Assembly (NCBI RefSeq): GCF_022668875.1 | Contig: NZ_JAKGCR010000002.1 | Span: 310,001-374,000 of the forward strand | Direction: 5' to 3' | Origin: Domibacillus sp. PGB-M46 | GTDB lineage: Bacteria; Bacillota; Bacilli; Bacillales; Domibacillaceae | Length of the DNA stretch: 64,000 bases | Shown: positions 18,328 to 27,397 of the stretch, piece by piece | Position numbering within the stretch: position 1 is the stretch's first letter | How the letters are laid out: each line of letters opens with the position of its first letter | Notes under the pieces: generated by a model | Database searches by the model: none | Told to the model about the DNA's origin: nothing | What the model saw: the letters and a program-made list of their open reading frames with translations, nothing else | Position numbers and translations under genes: made by a program

Positions 18328-19146
18328 ATGGAAAAGCATTTAATCGTGTTAGACCTCGATGGTACGTTATTAACGGACCAAAAAACCATTTCTCCCCGCA
18401 CAAAACGCACCCTTCAAAAAGCGATGGAGCACGGGCATGAAGTAATGATTGCCACTGGCCGCCCGTTCCGCTCAAGCGCTCCTTACTATGCGGAGCTTGG
18501 ATTAACAACACCGATTGTCAATTTTAACGGCGCCTTCGTTCATCATCCCGGCAATCAAAAGTGGGGCTTCTTTCACGAGCCGATGGAGTTAAAAACCGCC
18601 ATTGATATCGTTGAAGCATGCCATGATTTTGACTTTTACAATATTATCGCGGAAGTGCTCGATAACGTTTACTTTCATTATCATGATGAAAAGCTTATTG
18701 ATGTTTTTAACATGGGCAATCCTGTAGTCACAACAGGTGACTTGCGCCAAAAGCTGACCGATCATCCAACAAGCATGCTGATTCATGCAACAGAAGAGCA
18801 GGTACCGGCTATCCGCCGCCATTTAAGCGATGTGCACGCAGAAGTGATTGACCACCGCCGCTGGGCCGCTCCGTGGCATGTGATTGAAATTGTCAAAAGC
18901 GGCTTAAGCAAAGCAGTCGGCTTGAAGCGTGTATCAGACTGGATCGGCATCCCGCCGGACCGGATTATTGCATTTGGTGATGAAGATAATGATCTTGAGA
19001 TGATTGATTACGCCGGCACAGGTGTAGCGATGAGCAACGGTATTGATGCCTTGAAATCGATCGCCAATGACATTACCGCTTCAAATGAAGAAGACGGCAT
19101 TGCGGTTTTCCTGGAAGAGCGCTTATCTTTAAAAACGTTCGCATAA
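18328..19146 (+). CDS. yitU: HAD phosphatase of the Cof/YitU type
   Basis: This 272-residue HAD phosphatase of class IIB has all four motifs: DLDGTL near the N-terminus, ATGRPF, the Lys in VKSGLSKAVGLK, and GDEDNDLEMI. B. subtilis YitU dephosphorylates the riboflavin intermediate 5-amino-6-(5-phospho-D-ribitylamino)uracil. Substrate is assigned by orthology and position beside yitW; Cof-type enzymes are promiscuous. A well-placed AAAGGAGTG precedes the ATG. A strong terminator follows. Confidence 0.86.
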   Translation: MEKHLIVLDLDGTLLTDQKTISPRTKRTLQKAMEHGHEVMIATGRPFRSSAPYYAELGLTTPIVNFNGAFVHHPGNQKWGFFHEPMELKTAIDIVEACHDFDFYNIIAEVLDNVYFHYHDEKLIDVFNMGNPVVTTGDLRQKLTDHPTSMLIHATEEQVPAIRRHLSDVHAEVIDHRRWAAPWHVIEIVKSGLSKAVGLKRVSDWIGIPPDRIIAFGDEDNDLEMIDYAGTGVAMSNGIDALKSIANDITASNEEDGIAVFLEERLSLKTFA

Positions 19147-19184
19147 AAAAGGCTTCTCAGCAAATTTGCTGAGAAGCCTTTTTT
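19145..19184. terminator. Bidirectional terminator, yitU / amylase-like gene
   Basis: AAAAAAGGCTTCTCAGC / GCTGAGAAGCCTTTTTT hairpin between convergent genes. Confidence 0.92.
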
Positions 19185-20679
19185 ACGATTGAGCTGCCCT
19201 TTTGCCGCGCTTCCATACCAAATAAAGAAACAAAACAAAGATAATCCAGACCGCTGACATAGCTGCAATAAAGGCATAATTTATGCCGGTTTTTTCCGCC
19301 AGTGCATAAATTTCCGCTTCCTCACGGTCAAGAATAATGGTAAATTCCCCATCTGCCGCACGCGACATGTCACCAGCAAGCAATCCTCTCAGTTCTTTAT
19401 TCTCATCCAGTTTAGAAGCTGGAATCGCGATGCTTTGTGTTTCGCCTGTGTTATTGATTGCCACCACAACTGTTTCATCCTCGTATTGCCGCTTAAACAC
19501 TGTCATGCCGTTCCGATTAAAAATCGGCTCATAGGAACCACGCCGGAGCGCCGGGAGTTTCTGGCGTAAGGCTGCGATCTGCTTGATATAATCCACCAGT
19601 TCCTGATCGGTACGGAAATTCATCAGTCCGTGCGCGTCCGGGCCGGTTTCTCCGTTTTGCGCGATTTCCGAACCATAAAAAACTGCTGGAGTTCCAGGAG
19701 ATGTGTACAAATACGTAAGTGCCATCCGCCAGCGTGTGCCCGGAAACATATTTTCTTCCGCCATATCCCTTGTAAACCGGTCTGTTACGACAGAGTCCGT
19801 TAAATGAACCGTTTCCAAAGGATGCTCCAGTACGTTTTCTTCCTGGAGAAGGAGCTCTTCTACCACATTCGAAGAGCGGCCTACTGTCGCAAACTGCTTG
19901 CGCAGCGGCTCCTGCATCCAGGAAGAAGTCACCGCATCAAGCCCGGCTTTTTCATAAGCGGCGGCCCCCTGTATAGTGGTTTCCGCCATTTCTCCTATTA
20001 AGTGCAAATTAGGCATAGCCTCATGAAAAGCGTTCCAAAAAGCAGGCTTTGCTATGGAAGCATTGCTGAAAAAATATCCATCAATACCGGTTCGGCCGGC
20101 CAGCTTCACAGCTGCTTCTACGAGCGCCGCCTGTACATCTGGATTCTCTGTGTTTAAAAGAGCCATTTCACCAAGCCAGTCCGGCTTCTGCAAAACAGAG
20201 ACGTCTGTAAACCAGCTCTCTTTGCCGGCCTCACTTAGCCATACATGCTTTGTGCTTACACGTACAGCCGGAAAATCCACTAAAACACGAATACTTTGTT
20301 TATGTGCACTGTCAACGAGTTCTTTTAACTGCTGCTCATTGCCAAATTGCGGATTTAGCTTTGTGTAGTCCGTTATGCTGTAGCCATGGTAAGCACCCGC
20401 TTCATTTTCAAACACAGGTGAAATCACGATTGACGTCATGCCCAGCTCTTTCACATAATCAAGCTGATCTTGAATTCCTTTAAAGTCACCGCCCTGGTAA
20501 GCAGATGCATCATCGTTATTCGTTTGTTTATCATTTGAACGATCCCCGTTCATAAACCGGTCCGTCATTAAAAAATACATCGTTTCATCCTGCCAGCCTT
20601 CCTTCTTTTCTTCGGCAGAAACCATACCTCCAGATAAAAGAAGAAGCGGAATGATAAGTGAAAGAAATCGTTTTCTCAC
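19183..20679 (-). CDS. Membrane-anchored GH13 alpha-amylase homologue lacking catalytic residues
   Basis: This 498-residue protein has a Sec signal peptide (residues 1-22, ending GGMVSA), a GH13 barrel (WQDETMYFLMTDRFMNGDRSND onward split over the first 60 residues) and a C-terminal helix at about 470-490 followed by KRGKRAAQS, so it should sit outside the membrane with a tail anchor. The family hallmarks are degraded. Region I DFVVNH is DFPAVR; region II GYRLDTVRH is GYFFSNASI, so the nucleophile Asp is Ser; region IV DNHD is DSVV. The acid/base Glu (LIGEM) remains. It is full length with a good promoter. Probably a binding or scaffold protein; the original substrate would be alpha-glucan. 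Confidence 0.85.
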   Translation of the reverse strand: MRKRFLSLIIPLLLLSGGMVSAEEKKEGWQDETMYFLMTDRFMNGDRSNDKQTNNDDASAYQGGDFKGIQDQLDYVKELGMTSIVISPVFENEAGAYHGYSITDYTKLNPQFGNEQQLKELVDSAHKQSIRVLVDFPAVRVSTKHVWLSEAGKESWFTDVSVLQKPDWLGEMALLNTENPDVQAALVEAAVKLAGRTGIDGYFFSNASIAKPAFWNAFHEAMPNLHLIGEMAETTIQGAAAYEKAGLDAVTSSWMQEPLRKQFATVGRSSNVVEELLLQEENVLEHPLETVHLTDSVVTDRFTRDMAEENMFPGTRWRMALTYLYTSPGTPAVFYGSEIAQNGETGPDAHGLMNFRTDQELVDYIKQIAALRQKLPALRRGSYEPIFNRNGMTVFKRQYEDETVVVAINNTGETQSIAIPASKLDENKELRGLLAGDMSRAADGEFTIILDREEAEIYALAEKTGINYAFIAAMSAVWIIFVLFLYLVWKRGKRAAQS

Positions 20680-20719
20680 TGCTCGTTTCCCCCTGCGCCA
20701 AAATGTCCCATCCTCATTT

Positions 20720-20748
20720 AGAGTACGCTTTTTCCTACATGACGTCAA
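20720..20748 (-). promoter_or_regulatory. Promoter of the amylase-like gene
   Basis: TTGACG, a 17-base spacer, then TACTCT, about 40 bases upstream of the GTG start. Confidence 0.65.
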
Positions 20749-20796
20749 TGAAAGCAGGGATTGTTCAAGAAAACGACACGGTTTCATATCCGCTAT

Positions 20797-20904
20797 TTAT
20801 GAAATAAACGCGAAAATTTCTTTTTTCTTAAAACGGGAAACCACATACACAGCTGAAGCAAGCCCGCCTGGCCCCGCTCCAACAACTGCGATTCTTTTTG
20901 GCAT
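20797..20904 (-). pseudogene. N-terminal remnant of an FAD-dependent oxidoreductase (phytoene desaturase-like)
   Basis: A good ribosome site (GGGAGAAGG) precedes an ATG opening MPKRIAVVGAGPGGLASAVY, the nucleotide-binding GxGxxG start of CrtI/CrtN-type or other FAD oxidoreductases. After about 20 residues the sequence becomes unrelated and stops at 35 codons. Such enzymes are about 500 residues long, so this is the stump of a deleted gene. The exact enzyme cannot be named from so short a piece; carotenoid desaturase is a guess. Confidence 0.55.
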
Positions 20905-20993
20905 AAACGCCGCCTTCTCCCTTGTATAAACAAATATTAAACAAAAACCATACACAAGTGTCAGCGAGGGCGCAGCTTTCGATATGCCTATAA

Positions 20994-21030
20994 AAAATAA
21001 CCGCCGCCCTTTTACGGGAATGACGGTTAT
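20994..21030 (-). terminator. Terminator of the 48-residue membrane protein gene
   Basis: AACCG-TCATTCCCG with GGGCGG-CGGTT (imperfect stem), then six T residues on the minus strand, overlapping the stop codon. Confidence 0.75.
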
Positions 21031-21173
21031 CGGAGGGATGAATCCTCTTTTTCTTCTATTGGCACTAATTCACTTGCTTCCTGCGTTCCGGCTTTTTTCA
21101 TATAAACTGAAACAATCTGTACTGACACGAAAAACGAAACAAAAATAAGAATCCATAAAATCACGGGAAACAC
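21027..21173 (-). CDS. 48-residue single-pass membrane protein, unknown
   Basis: This short gene starts with GTG, 7 bases after a strong GGAGG, and ends in its own terminator. Residues 2-24 form one membrane helix (PVILWILIFVSFFV and on), followed by a charged tail, rich in Glu in its second half (KKAGTQEASELVPIEEKED). I do not recognise a family. The gene lies between yisL and the oxidoreductase remnant. Its regular codon use, ribosome site and terminator support a real protein. Confidence 0.65.
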   Translation of the reverse strand: MFPVILWILIFVSFFVSVQIVSVYMKKAGTQEASELVPIEEKEDSSLR

Positions 21174-21203
21174 AAAGACGCCTCCTTTTTGTCATTATAA
21201 CAA

Positions 21204-21233
21204 AAAAAGCTGCGCTTTTTGCACGCAGCTCTT
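21204..21233 (-). terminator. Terminator of yisL
   Basis: AGCTGCG / CGCAGCT hairpin followed by seven T residues on the minus strand. Confidence 0.85.
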
Positions 21234-21248
21234 TCCATGGCTCTTTTA

Positions 21249-21596
21249 TTAAGCAATGCCCGGGAGGGCAAAACCTAAAATAACCGTCAGAACAAGCACA
21301 ATAAACGCGCCGGCCAAAACACCGCCGTTTTTTTTGCCTTTTTTCTTCCGTACGAGCGTCATTTCCATTAATCCGATCGTGACTATGCCTAAAAGCATTT
21401 TAATGCCATACAAGGCTGGATTCAAGCTGTCGAACGTGGTAAATAGCGCAAAGCCGGTAATTAAAATTAGCACATAAAACAGGCGAAGCCCCATATGTAC
21501 ACCAGTTGATGGCTTTCTTACTGCGATCAAAAATAGTACGAGCGCAATGACCCACGTTGTAATATGTACGTGTGTGGATTGTGTTAAAAAGTCCAT
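21249..21596 (-). CDS. yisL: UPF0344 membrane protein YisL
   Basis: This 115-residue integral membrane protein has four predicted helices. It carries the YisL signatures THVHITTWV at the N-terminus, LRLFYVLILITG, and GIVTIGLMEMTLVRKKKGK. Function is unknown. It follows yisK on the same strand by 37 bases, as in B. subtilis. AAGGAGGGG upstream of the ATG confirms the start. Confidence 0.87.
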   Translation of the reverse strand: MDFLTQSTHVHITTWVIALVLFLIAVRKPSTGVHMGLRLFYVLILITGFALFTTFDSLNPALYGIKMLLGIVTIGLMEMTLVRKKKGKKNGGVLAGAFIVLVLTVILGFALPGIA

Positions 21597-21633
21597 AAAA
21601 GATCCCCTCCTTTTTCTTTCTTATTCTACCATA

Positions 21634-22494
21634 CTACTCTTGAACGGTATTCGACAACGTTCCAATGCCCTCAACTGTAATTTCAACCGTATCTCCTTTT
21701 TGCAATGTACCTTTCGGCTCCATCGCAAATCCTACTCCCGCCGGTGTTCCCGTTGCGATAATATCGCCCGGCTCGAGTGTCATGCCTTTTGAAAGAACAT
21801 GAATCACTTCATCAATAGGAAAAATAAAGTGAGAAGTATTGGACTGCTGTCTTATTTCCCCATTTACCATTGTTTGAATCGCTAAATTGTGAGGATCGGC
21901 AATTTCATCTTTTGACACAATCCAGGGTCCTATCGGGCAGCTGCCATCCAGGCTTTTACCGATAAAAAACTGTTTATGGCGGCTTTGCAGATCGCGTGCG
22001 GTAATATCATTCAGCACAGTGTAGCCAAACACATAGTCAAATGCCTCTTCACGAGAAATTTCTTTTCCTTTTCTGCCGATAATGACAGCCAGTTCTCCTT
22101 CATAATCCAATGAATCGGTCAATGACTCATAAGCAGGAATAGGTGCTCCGTGTGCACTGACTGCGGTCGATGCTTTTGTAAAAATCATCGGATGCTCCGG
22201 TACACTTGCTTCTCCACCCATTTCAATGGCATGATCCCGATAGTTTTTTCCCACGCACATGACATTTTTAAGCGGGCGTGGGATAGGTGCCAGCCATTCA
22301 ATAGATGCTTCTTCTACGAAAGATACGGATTCCGGATTATGGCAGACAGATGCTAAAAACTGTCCTTCTTCAATGGCAGACGCCAGCGTGGTTGGGGCAC
22401 CGTCTATATCCGAAACAGCAGCTACTGCCTGTTTTTCTGCCAAATAAAAACCGTACTTTTCTTTTCCCTCATGTTTAAAGCTCATCCACTTCAT
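21634..22494 (-). CDS. yisK: Fumarylacetoacetate hydrolase-family protein YisK
   Basis: This 286-residue FAH-superfamily enzyme has the metal-binding acidic residues in LDYEGELAVIIGR and the following NDITARDLQ segment. A small N-terminal domain (about 1-75) precedes the catalytic barrel, as in YisK. B. subtilis YisK has oxaloacetate decarboxylase activity and interacts with the cytoskeletal protein Mbl. The ATG at 22494 with AAGGGGA upstream is chosen over one ten codons earlier. It starts only 4 bases after the DUF418 gene stop, so the two are coupled. Confidence 0.87.
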   Translation of the reverse strand: MKWMSFKHEGKEKYGFYLAEKQAVAAVSDIDGAPTTLASAIEEGQFLASVCHNPESVSFVEEASIEWLAPIPRPLKNVMCVGKNYRDHAIEMGGEASVPEHPMIFTKASTAVSAHGAPIPAYESLTDSLDYEGELAVIIGRKGKEISREEAFDYVFGYTVLNDITARDLQSRHKQFFIGKSLDGSCPIGPWIVSKDEIADPHNLAIQTMVNGEIRQQSNTSHFIFPIDEVIHVLSKGMTLEPGDIIATGTPAGVGFAMEPKGTLQKGDTVEITVEGIGTLSNTVQE

Positions 22495-22498
22495 TTTC

Positions 22499-23668
22499 TC
22501 ATCCCCTTTTTTCGTAAGTAACAAACCGCCAGATGGCTTCCATCGGTCCGCGCTGAAACCGGCTCAGCCACAGCCCGGAAACTATTACTTGCAGAGCAAA
22601 AACAGTGACGCAAAGCAAAATGCCTGTCGTGACCGTAATCTGTCCGTAGAAACCGAGACCATATGCATAAAACAAAAGCGAACCGATCACCGACTGCATC
22701 AAATAGTTGGTCAGCGACATTTTACCGGCCTGTGCAAAGGGCAAAAGTAGTTTGAACGGACGAGTTAAGGTACACAAATACACAACGAGCATCGCATAAG
22801 AAGCCGCAAGTACCGGTCCTCCAAGAGAATCCTGCACATACATATACGCTATATGACTTGGACCGAGCAGATGCGGAATACCTTTAAGCAGGAGCCCCGC
22901 CCCGAAAAAAAGTGCAAACATCCGAAGTGTTTTTTTCGGATGGGCAGCCCATTTTTGGATAAGGCGCTGCTTGTACACACCCGCGCCAATGAGTAAAAAT
23001 GGAAAAACCGTCATTGTCTGAAACCCAAAGGCGCCGTCAAAAATGTTATTGTTCGTCCAATCGTGAATACGCTGCTCCGTTACCTCTGCGTACGAACCGC
23101 TTCCGTAGGCTGCAATTGAATCGGAAACAGAGGTAATATCTGTCCAAAACAAGGCATTATACGGGTCGGATTGAGCAGATACAAAAAGAAGCACGCTGAA
23201 CAAAACAGCTGGTACAAGCAGGAGAATAAGCCCCATTCGAAGAAGCGTTCCTGCGGAAAAACGCAGGAAAAACAAAAGCAAAAAGCCGCATACTGCGTAA
23301 TTAAATAAAATGTCCCCCGGCCAAATAAAGATAGCGTGAGCAATACCTAAAACAAGCAAAAACGAAAACCGCCGCACGCCTGTCCAGGCAAATGTCCCCG
23401 TTCTCTCGAGCGCTTTTTCACGCTGCATAGCCGCGCCGAATCCAAACATAGCCGCAAAAATCGGATAAAAACTCGCCTGCACAAGCACGTCAATCCAGGA
23501 AAACGCCAGTTTATCCTGAGAGGCTTCCCACCATTCATATGGGTTGTAATAAAAATAAGGAGAATGAAACGACAGCATATTCACAAGGAAAATACCGAAA
23601 AGAGAGATACCTCTCAAAATATCGATGGACGCAATCCGCGCCGTTTCATTCTGCTTTACAGACTGCAA
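22499..23668 (-). CDS. DUF418 family multi-pass membrane protein
   Basis: This 389-residue membrane protein is of the YeiB/YrkO-like DUF418 type. It opens with the family pattern RIASIDILRGISLFGIFLVN and has about ten hydrophobic segments, ending with SGLWLSRFQRGPMEAIWR, the Pro-Glu-rich turn characteristic of the C-terminal DUF418 domain. The start appears to be TTG at 23668, 9 bases after AAGGG. Function is unknown; acyl transfer or polymer export has been suggested for relatives. Tight coupling to yisK is unusual. Confidence 0.82.
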   Translation of the reverse strand: MQSVKQNETARIASIDILRGISLFGIFLVNMLSFHSPYFYYNPYEWWEASQDKLAFSWIDVLVQASFYPIFAAMFGFGAAMQREKALERTGTFAWTGVRRFSFLLVLGIAHAIFIWPGDILFNYAVCGFLLLFFLRFSAGTLLRMGLILLLVPAVLFSVLLFVSAQSDPYNALFWTDITSVSDSIAAYGSGSYAEVTEQRIHDWTNNNIFDGAFGFQTMTVFPFLLIGAGVYKQRLIQKWAAHPKKTLRMFALFFGAGLLLKGIPHLLGPSHIAYMYVQDSLGGPVLAASYAMLVVYLCTLTRPFKLLLPFAQAGKMSLTNYLMQSVIGSLLFYAYGLGFYGQITVTTGILLCVTVFALQVIVSGLWLSRFQRGPMEAIWRFVTYEKRG

Positions 23669-23725
23669 CCAATCACACCCTTTCCTTTTATGATTACTTG
23701 CTTATCATAACAGAAAAGGAACAAT

Positions 23726-26700
23726 TTACGTATATTCCACTACATGGGCGCCATCTAAGAAAAAGACAAATTTCCCGTCAATTGGACGCTTCCAGATTCG
23801 CTCGACCGCCTTGGCATAAAGCCCGATTTGTACGTTGTACCGCTTAGCCAGCACCGGCTTCGCTTCCTCGAAGCCGCCAGCGAAACGATCCGTGACCCGG
23901 TCTGTTTTATAGTCGAGTAAATACAAGCGGCCTTTGTATTCAAACAAGCAGTCAATAACCCCCTGAATCAAAACAACTTCATCAGATTCACCCAGACCTG
24001 CTTCACGTGCAGTCATACCCATATTAAAAGGCAGTTCCCGCTGAACGTGATCAGCAGCGAGAAGCATTCTGCCCGGCTCAGTGGCAAAAAACGCTACAAT
24101 CTCTCCCGCATCAACTGCTTCTGCCTGCTCAATTGTAAGCAGCTCTTTTCCGATCAATTCATCCAAAAGCCGTTCTACCGACACTTCAGATGGAGCGCGG
24201 TTTAAATCGATGTGCTGCATAACGGTATGAACGGCTGTCCCTATTTCTGCCGGTGACAGCTGCTTTTCCTGAACAAAGCGGGGCCGGCGGAAAATAGGGC
24301 GGCGGTAGGATCGTGCTGCTTCATTGGACGCTCCTTCACTGTAGATATCATTCGATCTTTTAAGGTCAGACACGGATTGTTTGGAACGGAGCCGGACGGC
24401 TTCAGGGAATCGGTATTCCCATGTCATCCGCTCTTTAATTTCTTCTTTTGCCGGTGACTGCTCTGGAGACGGCTTTCGTTCTTTCAATAAATCCAGCCAG
24501 GACTCTTCCTGCTCTTCACTTTCTGCCTGGGAAGCAATGAGGCCTTCAGCCGCTGTAACCCCAAGCTGAAAGCGGGATGGATGATCTGCAAAAAACGGAT
24601 GGCCGCCTTTCACGTCACTGTGCCGCATCAGCGCCGGGCCAATCCAGTCAATGTAAGAACCAGCCGAAGCCCTGACCGCGTCCCCGAGCAGCCGTGACGG
24701 GTGCTCTCCTGACAGGGCCCATGCCTCCATTTTTTTCTCTAATTTTTTGACGGACGCTGTGACGACCAGCCGTTCTTTCGCCCGGGTCATCGCCACATAC
24801 AAGACGCGCATTTCTTCCGCCAGAAGCTCCAGCTTCTTTTTGCGCTGAAAAGCAAGCTGCACAAGCGACGGCCAGGCAATTCGTTTCTGGGGATTCATAT
24901 ATTTCACAGCAATGCCATAATCCTTATCAAACAGCACACGCCCGTTTAAATCCATCATATTAAAACGGCGGCCGGCCGCTGCTGTAAATACAACAGGAAA
25001 CTCCAGCCCTTTACTCGCATGAATCGTCATAATGCGGACGACGTCTTCCTGCTCAGATAAAGCACGTGCTGTGCCCAAGTCATCTCCCCTCTCACGCATC
25101 CGCTCAATAAAGCGCAAAAAGCGAAACAGGCCGCGGAATGATGTTTCCTCGTACTGTCTTGCCCGGTCGTACAAAGCCCGCAAATTAGCCTGGCGCTGCT
25201 TTCCGCCCGGCATCCCGCCTGCAAAAGCATAAAACTGTGTATCGCGGTACAAGATCCAGATTAAATCAGATAGAGCCCCACTGCGCCCAATGGAACGCCA
25301 CTTCTCAAGTTTTTCCATAAACGGAGCTAGTTTCTCCATTAATGCCGCATCGCCCCGGCCGTTTTCCATAAAAGCAAGCAGCGCTTCAAAGTAGCTTCCT
25401 TTTTTCGAAGCAAGCCGGATCGTAGCCATCTCATCTTCTGTACAGCGGACAATTGGCGAACGAAGCACGGCTGCAAGCGGAATATCCTGAAATGGATTAT
25501 CGATAACATGGAGCAGCGACAGCATTACAGAAATCTCAGTTGCCCGGAAATAGCCGCCAGATGTATTGGCATAGACGGGAATGCCGGCATGCTTAAATTC
25601 TTCGATCATTTCTGGAACCCATGTAAGAGAGCGCATTAAAATGACGATATCCCGGTATTGAACCGGACGCATGGAATTGGTTTTCGGATCCCAAATCGGA
25701 TGTCCGGCTTCGATCAGCTCTTTGATTTTTGAAGCAATTAAGCGGGACTCCAATTGAGACTGTTCTGCATCTTCACGATCCATTTCGTCCCCGTCTGTTT
25801 CTTCCGGAGCATCGCTGTCAATAATGGCTACTTCAATTGGATAATCTGCTTCCGGATAAGATGCCCCTAAAACAAGCGCTTCTTCTTTTCCATACTCAAT
25901 TTCCCCCACTTCTGTTCCCATAATTTGCTCGAAAATATAGTTTGTTCCATCAAGCACTTCCCTGCGGCTGCGGAAATTACGAGATAAGCTGATTTTCAAG
26001 CCGGCATCTGCGCCTTCTGGATCAAAACGATTGTACTTGCCCAGGAAAAGACCTGGCTCTGCAAGGCGAAAACGATAAATAGACTGTTTAACATCGCCTA
26101 CCATAAAGAGATTGCCCGACTGTTCCTGATCATGGGAAACAAGGCGGACAATCGTTTCCTGAACCATGTTTACGTCCTGGTATTCATCTACAAGCACTTC
26201 TTTAAAACGGCGCCGATAAGCCTGGGCTGCTTTAGAAGGCTGGCCGCCTTCCGTTAAAATAGCCAGCGCATAGTGCTCAAGATCGCTGAAATCTGTCAGG
26301 CCTTTTTCCCGCTTCGCTTCGGCATACCGGGCTGAAAACGTCAGAACAAGCTCGGACAAGCGTTTTACAATCGGCTGCATTTCCGCCAAATCCTTCAGCC
26401 AGTTTTCAGGCTTCCGGCTAAAAAAGGTGTCTTTTAATTCGGTTACTATTTTTTTCGCCCTGTCCCGAACCCCTTTAGACCGCTCCTTCAGCTCTTCATC
26501 GTAGTCATCACCTTTACACGTTTTTAAAGTCGGAAATTTAACCGACTGAAATGCGCTGTACCATTCCTCCCACGTCTTACACTCGAGCAGTGCGGTTACT
26601 ATGGCGAGGTCTGCGGTGAAATTTTCTGCCCGCGGCACCGGACCGCCGGGCATCTTTGTCATTTCAAGCCCTTCCTGAAGCAGCGCCTCGGCACTTTGAA

Positions 26701-27397
26701 GCTGAAACCGAATATCCTTCTTCAATGGTCCTATAAAAGGAAGATCGTCAATTGCTTCAGCCGGTTCATACAAAGAAGGGAGTTCACTCAGCCAGCGTTC
26801 CGGATCTGGATGGGATCGCGCAAAATTAAATAATTGAATAACGGACTGCTGAAGCTCTACATCGCTTCTGTCTCCTGAAAAGGTATCAACCAATGCGAAA
26901 AAAGCCTTGTTGTCCGGGCGGGCATATTCTTCCTCAAGCAAATCCTCGAGTACTTCATCCCGAATCAGGACGGCTTCTGTATCGTCAGCGATACGAAAGC
27001 CTGGATCAATATCAATTAAATAGTAATACTTTCGAATAACCTCCAAACAAAAAGAATGGAGAGTAGAAATAGATGCTTTGTTTAATAATCGAAGCTGGCG
27101 GCGGAGCCGGCTTGAAGCAGGATCCCTTTCAATCTCTCTTTCCAGTGCTTCGCCAATCCGCTGCCGCATTTCTGCTGCTGCTGCATTGGTGAACGTGACA
27201 ACTAAAAGCTCATCTACATCCACCGGTGCTTCCTGACGAATCATCTTTTGAATGATCCGTTCTACTAAAACAGCGGTTTTGCCAGAGCCGGCTGCCGCAG
27301 CGACCAGAATGTCGCTTCCTTCTGCATAAATCGCTTTCCACTGATCGTCCGTCCAGCGGGCTCCGTCCGGTTTTTCGGGAACTTTATAGCTGTTCAT
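23726..27397 (-). CDS. addA: ATP-dependent helicase/nuclease subunit A
   Basis: This 1223-residue protein is the AddA subunit of the AddAB recombination complex, which resects double-strand breaks to Chi. It is a UvrD-type superfamily 1A helicase with Walker A AAAGSGKTAVL, Walker B LVDEYQDVN, motif VI-like VAMTRAKERL, and a C-terminal RecB-type nuclease with LLDYKTDRV. Its ATG lies inside the last codons of addB (14-base overlap). Length is normal. Also required for efficient transformation with homologous DNA, consistent with comK nearby. Confidence 0.96.
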   Translation of the reverse strand: MNSYKVPEKPDGARWTDDQWKAIYAEGSDILVAAAAGSGKTAVLVERIIQKMIRQEAPVDVDELLVVTFTNAAAAEMRQRIGEALEREIERDPASSRLRRQLRLLNKASISTLHSFCLEVIRKYYYLIDIDPGFRIADDTEAVLIRDEVLEDLLEEEYARPDNKAFFALVDTFSGDRSDVELQQSVIQLFNFARSHPDPERWLSELPSLYEPAEAIDDLPFIGPLKKDIRFQLQSAEALLQEGLEMTKMPGGPVPRAENFTADLAIVTALLECKTWEEWYSAFQSVKFPTLKTCKGDDYDEELKERSKGVRDRAKKIVTELKDTFFSRKPENWLKDLAEMQPIVKRLSELVLTFSARYAEAKREKGLTDFSDLEHYALAILTEGGQPSKAAQAYRRRFKEVLVDEYQDVNMVQETIVRLVSHDQEQSGNLFMVGDVKQSIYRFRLAEPGLFLGKYNRFDPEGADAGLKISLSRNFRSRREVLDGTNYIFEQIMGTEVGEIEYGKEEALVLGASYPEADYPIEVAIIDSDAPEETDGDEMDREDAEQSQLESRLIASKIKELIEAGHPIWDPKTNSMRPVQYRDIVILMRSLTWVPEMIEEFKHAGIPVYANTSGGYFRATEISVMLSLLHVIDNPFQDIPLAAVLRSPIVRCTEDEMATIRLASKKGSYFEALLAFMENGRGDAALMEKLAPFMEKLEKWRSIGRSGALSDLIWILYRDTQFYAFAGGMPGGKQRQANLRALYDRARQYEETSFRGLFRFLRFIERMRERGDDLGTARALSEQEDVVRIMTIHASKGLEFPVVFTAAAGRRFNMMDLNGRVLFDKDYGIAVKYMNPQKRIAWPSLVQLAFQRKKKLELLAEEMRVLYVAMTRAKERLVVTASVKKLEKKMEAWALSGEHPSRLLGDAVRASAGSYIDWIGPALMRHSDVKGGHPFFADHPSRFQLGVTAAEGLIASQAESEEQEESWLDLLKERKPSPEQSPAKEEIKERMTWEYRFPEAVRLRSKQSVSDLKRSNDIYSEGASNEAARSYRRPIFRRPRFVQEKQLSPAEIGTAVHTVMQHIDLNRAPSEVSVERLLDELIGKELLTIEQAEAVDAGEIVAFFATEPGRMLLAADHVQRELPFNMGMTAREAGLGESDEVVLIQGVIDCLFEYKGRLYLLDYKTDRVTDRFAGGFEEAKPVLAKRYNVQIGLYAKAVERIWKRPIDGKFVFFLDGAHVVEYT

